Shown: positions 18,963-27,855, numbered from the stretch's first letter. The stretch is 64,000 bases of DNA from JACDBE01 sp963714055 (GCA_963714055.1 OY970227.1:1302001-1366000); one strand, 5' to 3'. The notes: generated by a model not told the origin, from the sequence alone. Numbers and translations are program-made.

Positions 18963-20183
18963 TCAGTCGAGGAGGCGAATGAAGACGCCGCCCCACACCT
19001 TGGGCTCGAACCAGGTCGACTTGGGGGGCATCACCAGGCCGGCGTCGGCGACTTCGAGCACGTCGGCCACCTCGGTGGGGTACAGGAGGAAGCAGACGTC
19101 GCAGCCATGGGCCCTGGGATCGGGGACGGCCGGGCCGGCGATGTAGCGGAGGCGAGGGTCGGTGCGTGGGTCGGCTATCCCCAGGTGAGGACCGAGGACC
19201 AGGTCCTGGAGGAGGACCACGTCGAGTGCCCCGTACGTGTCCTCGGGGATCAGCGAAGCCGGGATGGCAATCGTCCACTGCCGCCCGGCGCCGATCATCC
19301 CGATCGACCCGCGCTGCTCCGGTCTCGGGTCGGCATCGGGATCGAGGTCGCCGACCGTCAGGGTCGGGCGCAGCCGCTCCACGAGCGCCACCGCGCCCTC
19401 CTCGACACCGGCGACGCAGCGGTTGAACTCGAAGACACTGAGGTCGGCGTCGGAGAACAGGGCGGCGAGGACGTAACTATGGCTCGGATCGGGCCCGGAC
19501 TCGGCGCCGTCCGCCTGGCGCCATAGGGCGTACCGGGCGGCGGCGGCCAGCCGGTGGTGACCGTCGGTGATGTAGAGGGTCCCCACCCGGTCGAGCCGGT
19601 CCTGGAGCGCGCCCTGACGCGCGGCGTCGACCCGCCACACCCGCTGCCGGGTCCCGTCGCCGGTGACGAAGTCGAGCAGCGGGACCGACTCCCTGACCTC
19701 GCCGAGCAGGCGGTCGATCTCCCGATCGGCGTGGTACGTGAGCGACACCGGGTCGGTGTGGGCACCAACCGTTACCAGGTGCCTGGCGAGGAGGTCCTCG
19801 GTCGGGGTGCGGGTCTCCTCGTGGCGCCTGATCCGGCCGTCACCGTACGCATCCACGCTCACCTCGCCCACCACCGCGGCGGCGCTCACGCCACGGCTCT
19901 CGATCTGGTACACGTAGAAGGCGGGCTCCTGCGGTTCGCTCACCACGCCGGCGGCGATCATCTCGTCGAGCCGGCGTCTCCCCGAGGCGGAGGCGGCGAC
20001 GTCGCCGGGCCCTCCTTCGGCGGTGTCGATGCCGGTCCTGATGACGTGGACGAAGCTGTTCGGGTTCCCCTCGAGCATGGAGAGCCAGTCGGACACGGTG
20101 AGCCCGCCGAGCGGCGGCGTGGCCACGTCGGCGGCGAGGTCCGGTGAGGGGAGGCACGCCGGTATGGGCCGGATCAGGGTCAA
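18963..20183 (-). CDS. DUF1015 family protein
   Basis: 406-residue DUF1015 protein. It carries the family's hallmark TDGHHRLAAAARYA segment, FYVYQIESRGVSAAAVVGEV, and the C-terminal GLVMPPKSTWFEPKVWGGVF. Biochemical role is not known; members often sit next to serA/serC, and it is downstream of a serA-like gene here. TTG 20183 is chosen because it overlaps the SerA stop as TTGA and begins directly with the conserved N-terminus (TLIRPIPACLP). No other plausible start lies between the stop and this region. The long upstream extension in the same frame is antisense-type GC-rich noise. Confidence 0.88.
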   Translation of the reverse strand: MTLIRPIPACLPSPDLAADVATPPLGGLTVSDWLSMLEGNPNSFVHVIRTGIDTAEGGPGDVAASASGRRRLDEMIAAGVVSEPQEPAFYVYQIESRGVSAAAVVGEVSVDAYGDGRIRRHEETRTPTEDLLARHLVTVGAHTDPVSLTYHADREIDRLLGEVRESVPLLDFVTGDGTRQRVWRVDAARQGALQDRLDRVGTLYITDGHHRLAAAARYALWRQADGAESGPDPSHSYVLAALFSDADLSVFEFNRCVAGVEEGAVALVERLRPTLTVGDLDPDADPRPEQRGSIGMIGAGRQWTIAIPASLIPEDTYGALDVVLLQDLVLGPHLGIADPRTDPRLRYIAGPAVPDPRAHGCDVCFLLYPTEVADVLEVADAGLVMPPKSTWFEPKVWGGVFIRLLD

Positions 20184-21373
20184 GGGCTGCTCACCGAGAC
20201 GCCGATGACGTCCTTGGAGGACCGCACCTCGGCCACCGTCTCGTCGGTGAGCTCGCCGTAGACGTGGATGGTGGCGGTGGCGGCGAGCTGCCCGGCGAGG
20301 ATCCGGTTGTCCATCTGCTGCACGTTGAGCCCGGCCCCGCGCAGGATCCCGAGGACCCGAGCCAGCACCCCGACCCGGTTGTGGTGTCGCACGGAGATCA
20401 CCACCGTGCCATGCGGGTCGCTCGCCAGGTTGACGCAGTTGCGCACCACACCGCGAGCGAAGTCGTAGATGATCTCCACCACCTCGTCGGCGATCGCCTC
20501 CTGCGACTGCTCGGTCGAGGCACCGATGTGGTGGGTGGCGTACACGTTCGGGTGACGTGCCAGTTCCGAGTCGAACTCGGCGGTCCCCCCGGCCGGCTCG
20601 TCGGCGAACACGTCGAGCCCGACCCACAGGCCCTTCTCGTCGATGGCGGCGAGCAGGGCGTCCTCGTCGACGATGTCGCCGCGCGACGTGTTGACCAGGA
20701 CCGCGCCCGGACGGAGCCGTGACAGGAAGTCGGCGGACACCATGCCGACGGTCTCGGTGGTGGCGGGGACGTGGAGGGTGACGATGTCGGCGATGGCCAG
20801 CAGGTCGGGGCGGTCGACGACGGCGATGTCCAGCTGCTCGATGAGGTCGAGCTGTCGCGGCGAACGGCCGGGTCTCTCCTCGACGACCAGCCTCATCTCG
20901 AATGCGGCCGCCCGGATGGCCACCTCCGTGCCGATGTCACCGAACCCGATGATCCCCAGTGTGCGACCCGCCAGCCCGTGCGCCTTGCCGTACTCCTTCT
21001 TGCGCCACCGGCCCGACCGGAGGTCGGCGACGGCGTCCGGGATCCTCCGGTCGATGGCGGTGATCAACCCCATCGTCAGCTCGGCGACGGCGACGGCGTT
21101 CTTCCCCGGGGTGTTGCACACATAGATGCCCCGGTTGGCGGCGGCCCGCCAGTCGATGGTGTTGACCCCGGCCCCCGCCCGGATCACCAGGGCGAGGTCG
21201 GCGGCGGCATCGATCGTCTCGGCTTTGACCTTCGTGGAGCGGACCACGAGCACCTCGTGCCCGGCGACCGCCTCGACCATGTCGGTCCCCCGGTCCCACA
21301 CGGTGACCTGGTGGCGGCGGCGCAGGTCGGAGACGTGGGAGTCGGGCAGCTTGTCGGCGACCAGGATCCTCAC
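20180..21373 (-). CDS. serA: D-3-phosphoglycerate dehydrogenase-like 2-hydroxyacid dehydrogenase with ACT domain
   Basis: 397 residues. The D-isomer 2-hydroxyacid dehydrogenase fold shows NAD-binding GLAGRTLGIIGFGDIGTEVA, catalytic Arg in LVNTSRGDIVDEDAL, Glu in VFADEPAGG, and His in YATHHIGASTEQSQ. The C-terminal ACT domain (HGTVVISVRHHNRVGVLARV) is the serine-sensing regulatory module of short-type SerA proteins. Predicted role is the first step of serine biosynthesis from 3-phosphoglycerate. GTG 21373 overlaps the stop of the upstream gene, and its stop overlaps the TTG of DUF1015, forming a three-gene operon. Confidence 0.88.
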   Translation of the reverse strand: MRILVADKLPDSHVSDLRRRHQVTVWDRGTDMVEAVAGHEVLVVRSTKVKAETIDAAADLALVIRAGAGVNTIDWRAAANRGIYVCNTPGKNAVAVAELTMGLITAIDRRIPDAVADLRSGRWRKKEYGKAHGLAGRTLGIIGFGDIGTEVAIRAAAFEMRLVVEERPGRSPRQLDLIEQLDIAVVDRPDLLAIADIVTLHVPATTETVGMVSADFLSRLRPGAVLVNTSRGDIVDEDALLAAIDEKGLWVGLDVFADEPAGGTAEFDSELARHPNVYATHHIGASTEQSQEAIADEVVEIIYDFARGVVRNCVNLASDPHGTVVISVRHHNRVGVLARVLGILRGAGLNVQQMDNRILAGQLAATATIHVYGELTDETVAEVRSSKDVIGVSVSSP

Positions 21374-21819
21374 GAAACGCCACCCGTGCCCGCCCGCAGG
21401 TGAGGCCGTTCCAGGTCGGCGGGCAACGGGCTCCCCGCGGTGTGCTCGAGCCAGTCGCCGTGTGGGACGAGGACACCGTTGGAGACGGGGCCCCGCCAGC
21501 GGTACACCCACGCCTCGCCGTCCGGGTCGAGGAGCCGGCTTGCCACCCGGACGTACTCCGACTGCTCGGGCCGGTCGGGGAACCACCCCTCGAACTCGTC
21601 GAGCATCGGCACCAGGTCGTCGGGCACGTCGAAGAGATCGCCCCGGACCACCCGATCACCCTCGACCAGCCCCGGGTACCAGGTGACGGCATAGAGGTCG
21701 CCGCGGAGCAGGCACTGGCCCAGGTGGTCGACCCGTTCGGCTATGCCCAGGCGCTCGAGCGCCCCGCCTCCGGGCCGGAGCGTGCCGTAGAAGGCGAAGG
21801 GGAGCTTGGCGGCGCTCAA
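21370..21819 (-). CDS. Gamma-glutamylcyclotransferase-like (AIG2/GGCT fold) protein
   Basis: About 149 residues. FAFYGTLRPGGGALERLG is the classic YGTLRxG motif of the GGCT/AIG2 fold. PMLDEFEGWFPDRPEQSEYVR contains the conserved acidic residue and the Y-R segment, and EAWVYRWRGPV closes the barrel. The proposed start is TTG 21819, which overlaps (TTGA) the stop of a 17-codon reading frame whose ATG has a leaderless promoter. GTG 21843 in the same frame is an alternative, giving 157 residues. Members act on gamma-glutamyl amines or peptides, but many are uncharacterised. First gene of the operon with SerA and DUF1015. Confidence 0.78.
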   Translation of the reverse strand: MSAAKLPFAFYGTLRPGGGALERLGIAERVDHLGQCLLRGDLYAVTWYPGLVEGDRVVRGDLFDVPDDLVPMLDEFEGWFPDRPEQSEYVRVASRLLDPDGEAWVYRWRGPVSNGVLVPHGDWLEHTAGSPLPADLERPHLRAGTGGVS

Positions 21820-21869
21820 GAGGCGCCGCCCTCGTGCCACCACGCCGTCCCGAAGCCGTCGACGTCCAT
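21816..21869 (-). CDS. 17-codon leaderless reading frame coupled to the GGCT-like gene
   Basis: Begins MDVDGFGTAWWHEGGAS and stops with TGA overlapping TTG 21819 of the next gene. A TAGCCT box lies exactly 6 nt before its ATG, so transcription should start at this codon. It could be a leader peptide coupling translation, or the true N-terminus of the GGCT-like protein separated by a frameshift. Too short to judge by codon use. Confidence 0.4.
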   Translation of the reverse strand: MDVDGFGTAWWHEGGAS

Positions 21870-21875
21870 CCGGCC

Positions 21876-21881
21876 AGGCTA
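21876..21881 (-). promoter_or_regulatory. -10 box TAGCCT, leaderless promoter of the GGCT-serA-DUF1015 operon
   Basis: On the minus strand TAGCCT is followed by 6 nt (GGCCGG) and the ATG at 21869. It faces the promoter of the DUF885 gene in the same 100-bp divergent gap. Confidence 0.5.
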
Positions 21882-21932
21882 ATGGGGGTCTAGGCCGGCG
21901 TCCGCCCCGGCGTCCCTCCGTATCGCCACCGG

Positions 21933-21938
21933 TAGCCT
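21933..21938 (+). promoter_or_regulatory. -10 box TAGCCT upstream of the DUF885 gene
   Basis: CGGTAGCCTGC gives a TANNNT box 32 nt before GTG 21971. This leaves a leader of about 25 nt that carries GAGGAG. The same CGGTAGCCT string precedes the cyclophilin gene at 61918. Confidence 0.45.
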
Positions 21939-21970
21939 GCCGCCCGCACCCGAATTCGAGGAGCCGCCCA

Positions 21971-23650
21971 GTGACCCAGGTTCATCCCGTCTACGACTTG
22001 AGCGACGTGCTCGTCGACGAGCTGTGCTCGCTGCTGCCGGACGAGGCGACGTACCTCGGGGTGGCCGGTCACGACGACCGCTGGCCCGACCTCTCCCCCG
22101 ACGGGACCGCCGCCGCCGAGTCGGCGCTGCGGGAGATGCGGGACAGGGTGGGGCGACTCCCCGCGGCCTCGCAGCCATTCGACCGGCTCGCCATCGACGT
22201 GGCCGCCGACCATCTCGACATGCTGATCGACTGGTACGCCACCGGGATGCCCCGGTTGGATCTCAACTCGAGCTCCAGCCCGGTGCAGAACATGCGTCAG
22301 GTCTTCGACCACATGGACAAGCAGACGGCCGCCGGGTGGGAGAACATCGCCACCAGGCTCGAGGGTCTGCCGAGCCCCGTTGCCGGGTACTCGGCGACGC
22401 TCGACGCCGGGCGGGCCGCCGGCGACGTGGTCGCCGTCCGCCAGGTCGAGGATGCGGTCCGCCAAGCCGAGGTCACCGCCTCCGAGCAGTCGTCGTTCGT
22501 CACCCTGCTCGACGAGTACGACCGGGCGGGCATCGACGACGTCGCCCTGCGCCGTCGTCTCGAGGAGGCGGTGGGAGCGGGTCGAGCCGCCTATGCCGCC
22601 CTGGCCGATCACCTCGCCGCCACCTACGCTCCCGACGCCGCCGAGGCGGACCCGGTCGGTATCGACCGCTACCGGGGTGAGGCGTACCGGTACCTCGGGA
22701 CCCATCTCGACTTCACCGAGACCTACGCATGGGGCTGGGAGGAGGTGCAGCGCATCCGGAGCCGGATGGAGCAGGTCGCCACCGAGATCGTGCCCGACGG
22801 CTCGATCGACGAGGCGCTCGAGGTGCTCAAGTCGGACCCGGACCGCTCTGCCGCCACCCCCACCGACCTGGTGGCGTTCCTGTCAGCCCGGACCGAGCAG
22901 GCGCTCGAGCAGCTGGCGGGCACCCACTTCGACGTGCCCGAGCCGATACGCCGCTGCGAGGTGAAGCTGGCGCCCCCTGGGGGGCCGCTGGGGGCTTACT
23001 ACGTAGGCCCCAGCGAGGACTTCACCCGGCCGGGGACGGTGTGGTGGGCCATCGAAGGGGATGAGCCCCACCCCCTGTACGACGAAGTGAGCACCGTCTA
23101 CCACGAGGGCTTCCCCGGCCACCACCTCCAGGTGGGGACCCAGGTGTCGCTGCGCGACCGGATGAGCCGTTTGCACCGGATGTGTGTCTGGTTCCCCGGC
23201 ACCGGCGAGGGTTGGGCCCTCTACGCCGAGCGGCTCATGGACGAGCTGGGCTACCTCGACCGCCCTGACTACGTGCTCGGCTTCCTGGCGAGCCAGATGA
23301 TGCGAGCCTGCCGGGTGGTCGCCGACCTCGGCAACCACCTCGGCTACCCGATCCCGGAGGGACAGCCTTTCCACCCCGGCGAACCGTGGGGTTTCGACCT
23401 CACCGTCGAGCTGTTGGAGCGGTACGCCACGCTGGACCACCCGTACGCGGTGTCGGAAACCACCCGCTACCTGGGGTGGCCGGCACAGGCGATCGCCTAC
23501 AAGGTGGGTGAGCGGGAGATCCTGCGGGTCCGCGACGAGCTTCGCGGGCGTGAGGGCGACGAGTTCGACCTGAAGGACTTCCACCGCAGGTTGCTCGAGG
23601 TCGGCCCGGTCGGCCTCGACCTGATGCGGAGCTTCGTGCTGGCCGGTTGA
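21971..23650 (+). CDS. DUF885 family metallopeptidase-like protein
   Basis: 559 residues. The DUF885 zinc-site motif is VYHEGFPGHHLQVGTQ (His378-Glu379, His384-His385), followed by GEGWALYAERLMDELGYL, which supplies the downstream Glu. Other conserved pieces are GAYYVGPSEDFTRPG and YLGWPAQAIAYKVG. Members look like gluzincin-type peptidases and are poorly characterised. No signal peptide, so probably cytoplasmic. GTG 21971 is chosen for the GAGGAG 7 nt upstream; the reading frame extends further 5' but without conserved sequence. Confidence 0.85.
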   Translation: MTQVHPVYDLSDVLVDELCSLLPDEATYLGVAGHDDRWPDLSPDGTAAAESALREMRDRVGRLPAASQPFDRLAIDVAADHLDMLIDWYATGMPRLDLNSSSSPVQNMRQVFDHMDKQTAAGWENIATRLEGLPSPVAGYSATLDAGRAAGDVVAVRQVEDAVRQAEVTASEQSSFVTLLDEYDRAGIDDVALRRRLEEAVGAGRAAYAALADHLAATYAPDAAEADPVGIDRYRGEAYRYLGTHLDFTETYAWGWEEVQRIRSRMEQVATEIVPDGSIDEALEVLKSDPDRSAATPTDLVAFLSARTEQALEQLAGTHFDVPEPIRRCEVKLAPPGGPLGAYYVGPSEDFTRPGTVWWAIEGDEPHPLYDEVSTVYHEGFPGHHLQVGTQVSLRDRMSRLHRMCVWFPGTGEGWALYAERLMDELGYLDRPDYVLGFLASQMMRACRVVADLGNHLGYPIPEGQPFHPGEPWGFDLTVELLERYATLDHPYAVSETTRYLGWPAQAIAYKVGEREILRVRDELRGREGDEFDLKDFHRRLLEVGPVGLDLMRSFVLAG

Positions 23651-23697
23651 GCGGCCATCTGCAACCGATCGTCCGCCCGCGGGGTTCTTCCTGGTGA

Positions 23698-24328
23698 ATG
23701 ACCGATACCCAACTGTTGACGAGACCGAGGCCCGACGAGGCGGGCGACGGCGGTGACGCCATGAGCGGCGACCCGCTGCGCGCCGCTGGCCCGCCGGCTG
23801 GCGGCGGGGCGCGAGGCGGCCTTCCCCGAGCTGGTCGACACCCTGTCGTCGCCGGTGTTCTCCTCGGTGCTCCGACTGACCGGCAACCGGCCCGACGCCG
23901 AAGACATCACGCAGGAGACGTTCATCCGGGCGTACCAGGCGCTCGGCCGCTACCCGCCAAACCAGGTCTCCGAGCTCAGGCTGCGGCCCTGGCTGTGGAC
24001 GATCGCCCTGAACCTCTGCCGTAACCGCGCCCGGGGCCGGGGGCGACGGCCCGCCACCACTTCACTGACCGACGACCACCATCCCATTGATCCCGGGTCG
24101 ACCGAGATGGAGGCGCTCGACCTCGTCGACGATGCCTGGCAACGACGGTTGGCGACGCTGGCCGACCACGTGCGCACCGCGGTGCTGCTCCGCCACGTCG
24201 GTGGCCTGGGCTACGCCGAGATCGCCGCCACCGTCGACCGCCCGGTGGGGACGGTCAAGTCCGACGTCCACCGGGGGATCGAACGACTCCGCCAGATGAT
24301 CGAGAACGAGACACAGGAGCCGCGATGA
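23698..24328 (+). CDS. ECF-type RNA polymerase sigma factor, one frameshift near the N-terminus
   Basis: Sigma-70 region 2 is split. The frame with LARRLAAGREAAFPELVDTL joins VFSSVLRLTGNRPDAEDITQ, then ETFIRAYQALGRYPP. Region 4 is TAVLLRHVGGLGYAEIAATV, then DRPVGTVKSDVHRGIERLRQ. The N-terminal ~28 codons from ATG 23698 are in a different frame; a one-base shift near 23785 restores a normal ECF protein of about 210 residues. The stop overlaps the ATG of the alkyltransferase gene (ATGA). Such coupling suggests this factor controls, or is controlled with, DNA-alkylation repair. Confidence 0.82.
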
Positions 24329-25128
24329 CCATGCCCGTTACCGAGTCCACGATCGCCGCCTCGCTCGCCGGGCTGGTCGAGCCCACCCCCGACCACGTCG
24401 CCACCGGGATCATGCTCGCCGTCGGCCTCGCCGACAGGGTGGCCACGGTCGCCGGCCCCCTCGGCCCGGTGCGGGTCTTCTTCACCGACGTCGGGGTCAG
24501 CGGGCTGGTGCCCGAAGAGCGGTTCGCCGAGTACGTCGCCCGCCGCTCCACCCGGCCCTACGTCACCGTCGACTCCCTCCCCCGCTCCCTCGCCGGAAGG
24601 GTGCGCCGGGCGCTCGACACCGGCCGGCTGGGGTCGCTCCCGGTCGACCTGTCCGGGCTCTCCGAGTTCCAGCAGGCGGTGCTGCGCAAGACCGCCGAGA
24701 TCCCACCCGGCGAGCTCCGCCCCTACGGCTGGGTGGCGCGGGAGATCGGGAAGCCGGGGTCGACCCGTGCGGTCGGGACGGCCCTCAACCGGAACCCGGT
24801 GCCGATCCTCATCCCCTGCCACCGGGTCAACCGCGGAGACGGCTCGATCGGCCAGTACGGGTTCGGGCCGGAGATGAAGCGGGACCTGCTCACCCACGAA
24901 GGCCTCGACCCCGACCGCCTGGAGGCCGACGCCGAGCGGGGCGTGCGCCTCACCGGGAGCGACACCACCTCGATCTACTGCTGGCCCACCTGCCGCCACG
25001 CCAAGCGGATCACTCCCCATCACCGGGTGGAGTTCCGCTCGGATCGGGATGCCGTCGCCGCCGGGTACCGGGCGTGCAAGGTCTGCCGTCCCCCCGTCCC
25101 GACGGAAGTCGCCGCTGCAGTGGGGTAG
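24325..25128 (+). CDS. Methylated-DNA-protein cysteine methyltransferase with C-terminal Ada zinc module
   Basis: 267 residues. Residues ~110-195 form an O6-alkylguanine transferase domain: GTALNRNPVPILIPCHRV with acceptor Cys165, and the wing segment GSIGQYGFG. Residues ~212-255 form an Ada-type zinc-binding module: IYCWPTCRHAKRITPHHRVE ... GYRACKVCRPP, with cysteines 219, 223, 251 and 254. The spacing CX3C-X27-CX2C is nearly that of E. coli Ada (CX3C-X26-CX2C), where the first cysteine accepts methyl groups from phosphotriesters. The domain order is the reverse of Ada, and the AraC DNA-binding domain is absent. Predicted suicide repair of O6-alkylguanine, possibly also phosphotriester sensing. 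Overlaps the ECF sigma gene by 4 bp. Confidence 0.9.
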   Translation: MTMPVTESTIAASLAGLVEPTPDHVATGIMLAVGLADRVATVAGPLGPVRVFFTDVGVSGLVPEERFAEYVARRSTRPYVTVDSLPRSLAGRVRRALDTGRLGSLPVDLSGLSEFQQAVLRKTAEIPPGELRPYGWVAREIGKPGSTRAVGTALNRNPVPILIPCHRVNRGDGSIGQYGFGPEMKRDLLTHEGLDPDRLEADAERGVRLTGSDTTSIYCWPTCRHAKRITPHHRVEFRSDRDAVAAGYRACKVCRPPVPTEVAAAVG

Positions 25129-25147
25129 GCGTCCCCGGTGCTCTAAC

Positions 25148-25153
25148 TACTCT
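25148..25153 (+). promoter_or_regulatory. -10 box TACTCT, leaderless start of the class V aminotransferase
   Basis: TACTCT is followed by 7 nt and GTG 25161. It lies in the 32-bp gap after the alkyltransferase gene and supports that GTG as start. Confidence 0.45.
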
Positions 25154-25160
25154 TGGCAGG

Positions 25161-26870
25161 GTGAGCCCACCGCCACCGGACAGCGCCGCCCTCATCGAGA
25201 CGATCCGAGCGGCCGTGATCGGCGACGACGTCGCCGTCGACGGCCCCTTCGGCCCCCACAGGGTCACCTACGCCGACTACACGGCGTCGGGCCGGGCGCT
25301 CGCCTTCATCGAGGAGTTCATCGACGAAGCGGTGCTCCCGTTGTATGCCAACACCCACACCGAGTCGTCGGGCACCGGGTTGCAGACCACCCGGCTGCGC
25401 GAGGAGGCACGGAACATCATCCGCCGCTGCCTCGGAGCCGGCGACGAGCACGCCGTGCTCTTCTGCGGCTCGGGGATGACCGGGGCGATCGACAAGCTGA
25501 TCGGGGTGCTCGGGCTGCGGATACCGGCCAACCTCGACGACCGCTACGCCCTGAGCGACCGCATCCCCGCCGACGAGAGGCCGGTGGTGTTCATCGGGCC
25601 CTACGAGCACCACTCCAACGAGTTGCCGTGGCGGGAGTCGATCGCCGAGGTGATCACGATCCCGGAGGACGCCGACGGCCACATCGACCTCGCCGTGCTG
25701 GAGAAGGAGCTGACCACCTACGCCGACCGGCCGCTGCGGATCGGGTCCTTCTCGGCGGCGTCGAACGTGACCGGGATCATGAGCGACGTCGTCGCCATCT
25801 CCACCCTGCTCCACCGCCACGGCGCCTTGTCGTTCTGGGATTACGCCGCCGCCGCCCCGTATGTGGGCATCGACATGGGCACCGCGACGGACGGCAACCT
25901 CGCCTACCTCGACGCGGTCATGCTGTCCCCACACAAGCTGATCGGCGGCCCGGGCACGCCTGGTCTGCTCGTCGCCCGCAAGGAGCTGTTCACCAACCGG
26001 GTCCCCGCAGTGCCAGGCGGCGGGACCATCTCGTTCGTCAACTCGATCGAGCACCTCTATCTCGACGACATCGAGATGCGCGAGGAGGGAGGGACCCCGG
26101 ACATCGTCGGGTCGATCCGTGCCGGGCTGGTGTTCCAGCTCAAGGAGGCGGTGGGGGTCGATGCGATCAGGCAACGGGAGGAGTCGTTCGTCGCCAGGGC
26201 CGTCGCCTCGTGGTCGGCCAACCCCGCCATCGACGTCCTCGGCAACCACGACGCCGAGCGGCTCTCCATCGTGTCCTTCGTGGTGCGCCACGGCGAGCAA
26301 CGGCTCCACCACAACTTCGTGGTGGCGGTGCTCAACGACCTGTTCGGCATCCAGTCGAGGGGTGGCTGCTCCTGCGCCGGCCCCTACGGGCACATCCTGC
26401 TCGGCATCGACATGGAGACGTCCCATGCGATCGAGCGGCAGATCGTCGAAGGGTGCTCCGGGATAAAGCCGGGATGGGTGCGGGTCAACTTCAACTACTT
26501 CATCTCGGAGGCGGTGTTCTCGTTCATCGTCGCCGCCGTCGACCAGGTGGCCACGAACGGGTGGCGACTGCTCCCCTTCTACACCTTCGACCCCTCCAGC
26601 GGGCTGTGGCGGCACCGCGGGCCGACCCCCGAGCCCGCCTTCAGCCTCGACTCCATCGGTTACGAGGAGGGCACGATGCGGTGGCGACGTGAAACCGTTG
26701 CCAGCCACTCCGACGACGACCTCGGCGGTTACCTGGCGGACGCCGCCACGCTGTTCGGGCGGCTCGCCGACGACCCTCCGCCGCCGGCGATGGACCGGAT
26801 GGAGGCGTCCGCAGACTTCGAGTACCTCCGCTGGTTCCCTCTCCCCGACGAGATCACCCAGGCCCCGTGA
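25161..26870 (+). CDS. Class V aminotransferase / cysteine desulfurase-like PLP enzyme
   Basis: 569 residues, long for the family because of a C-terminal extension. Fold-type I features are ANTHTESSGTGLQTTRLREE, CGSGMTGAID (cofactor phosphate binding), FWDYAAAAPY (Asp under the PLP ring), and VMLSPHKLIGGPGTPGLLV with the Schiff-base Lys. GGCSCAGPYGH is a conserved-type cysteine/glycine loop. Related proteins are annotated as selenocysteine lyase/cysteine desulfurase-like or isopenicillin-N-epimerase-like; the substrate is unknown. GTG 25161 is chosen for its leaderless TACTCT box. The stop overlaps the GTG of the alpha/beta hydrolase, so they are likely coupled. Confidence 0.85.
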   Translation: MSPPPPDSAALIETIRAAVIGDDVAVDGPFGPHRVTYADYTASGRALAFIEEFIDEAVLPLYANTHTESSGTGLQTTRLREEARNIIRRCLGAGDEHAVLFCGSGMTGAIDKLIGVLGLRIPANLDDRYALSDRIPADERPVVFIGPYEHHSNELPWRESIAEVITIPEDADGHIDLAVLEKELTTYADRPLRIGSFSAASNVTGIMSDVVAISTLLHRHGALSFWDYAAAAPYVGIDMGTATDGNLAYLDAVMLSPHKLIGGPGTPGLLVARKELFTNRVPAVPGGGTISFVNSIEHLYLDDIEMREEGGTPDIVGSIRAGLVFQLKEAVGVDAIRQREESFVARAVASWSANPAIDVLGNHDAERLSIVSFVVRHGEQRLHHNFVVAVLNDLFGIQSRGGCSCAGPYGHILLGIDMETSHAIERQIVEGCSGIKPGWVRVNFNYFISEAVFSFIVAAVDQVATNGWRLLPFYTFDPSSGLWRHRGPTPEPAFSLDSIGYEEGTMRWRRETVASHSDDDLGGYLADAATLFGRLADDPPPPAMDRMEASADFEYLRWFPLPDEITQAP

Positions 26871-27787
26871 CCTGGCGCCCGGTCACCGGCCCGGTCCCCG
26901 ACTGGTTCGAGGAGAGCCTGGCCGCCCCCTTCACCGACCACGTCGTCGAGGTGGCCGGCGTCCCGATCCACTATCTCGATTGGGGGACCCCCGGGCTGCC
27001 CGGGCTGGTGCTCGTCCACGGAGGCGCCGCCCACGCACACTGGTGGACCTTCCTCGGGCCCTTCTTCGCCGAAGACTGGCACGTGGTCGCCCTCGACCTC
27101 AGCGGGCACGGCGACAGCGGCCACCGTTCGGAATACGGCCACGAGACGTGGTCCGACGAGGTCATGGCGGTGGCCGAGTCGGCCGGCTTCACCGGGCCAC
27201 CGGTGGTCGTCGGGCACAGCCTGGGGGGGATGGTCACCATCATGGCCGCCTACCGGTACGGCGACCGGCTGGCGGGCGCGGTCATCGTCGACTCGCCGGT
27301 ACGGCGACCGGACCCCGAGTCAGAGGAGGGGCGCGGTGGTAACGCGTTCCGCACCCCGGGGGTCTATCCCGACCTGGGCGCGGCGCTCACCCACTTCAGG
27401 CTGATCCCCGAGCAGCCCAACGACAACCCGTGGATCATCGACCACATCGCCCGCTGGTCCCTCCACCAGACCGAGGCGGGCTGGACCTGGAAGTTCGACC
27501 CGAACCTCTTCCGCCGGGCCCTCAGCCCGTTGCGCGACCAACTCGCCGCGGCGCGGTGCCGGGTGGCCCTGCTGCGGGGGGACCGCAGCGTGGTGGTCCC
27601 ACCTGACATCGCCGACTACATGTACGAGCTGATGGGGCGGAACGCACCGGTCGTCTCGATTCCCGAGGCTCACCATCACCTGCTGCTCGACCAGCCGCTG
27701 GCGTTCGTTGCCGCGGTGCGCACGTTGCTCGCCGACTGGCAGCACTCGATACCCGACCGCCGGACCGTCACCCTGCCGTCGACCTGA
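26867..27787 (+). CDS. Alpha/beta hydrolase
   Basis: 306 residues. The oxyanion-loop motif is VLVHGGAAHAHWW, with strand VVALDLSGHGDSG. The nucleophile elbow is VVVGHSLGGM, the acidic residue lies in VALLRGDRSVVVP, and the catalytic His in IPEAHHHLLLDQP. A standard hydrolase of the epoxide-hydrolase/esterase group with unknown substrate. GTG 26867 overlaps the stop of the PLP enzyme. A hairpin 13 bp after its stop may end the transcript. Confidence 0.87.
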   Translation: MTWRPVTGPVPDWFEESLAAPFTDHVVEVAGVPIHYLDWGTPGLPGLVLVHGGAAHAHWWTFLGPFFAEDWHVVALDLSGHGDSGHRSEYGHETWSDEVMAVAESAGFTGPPVVVGHSLGGMVTIMAAYRYGDRLAGAVIVDSPVRRPDPESEEGRGGNAFRTPGVYPDLGAALTHFRLIPEQPNDNPWIIDHIARWSLHQTEAGWTWKFDPNLFRRALSPLRDQLAAARCRVALLRGDRSVVVPPDIADYMYELMGRNAPVVSIPEAHHHLLLDQPLAFVAAVRTLLADWQHSIPDRRTVTLPST

Positions 27788-27799
27788 GCGCACACTCGA

Positions 27800-27818
27800 C
27801 CGGCGGTGGTCCCGCCGG
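27800..27818 (+). terminator. GC-rich hairpin after the alpha/beta hydrolase
   Basis: CCGGCGG-tggtc-CCGCCGG is a perfect 7-bp stem with a 5-nt loop, 13 bp after the stop and before the DUF2332 gene. There is no T-run, as is common for high-GC actinobacterial terminators. Confidence 0.4.
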
Positions 27819-27855
27819 CACCGACGAGGCCGTGTTGTGGCACACTTCCCCCGGG

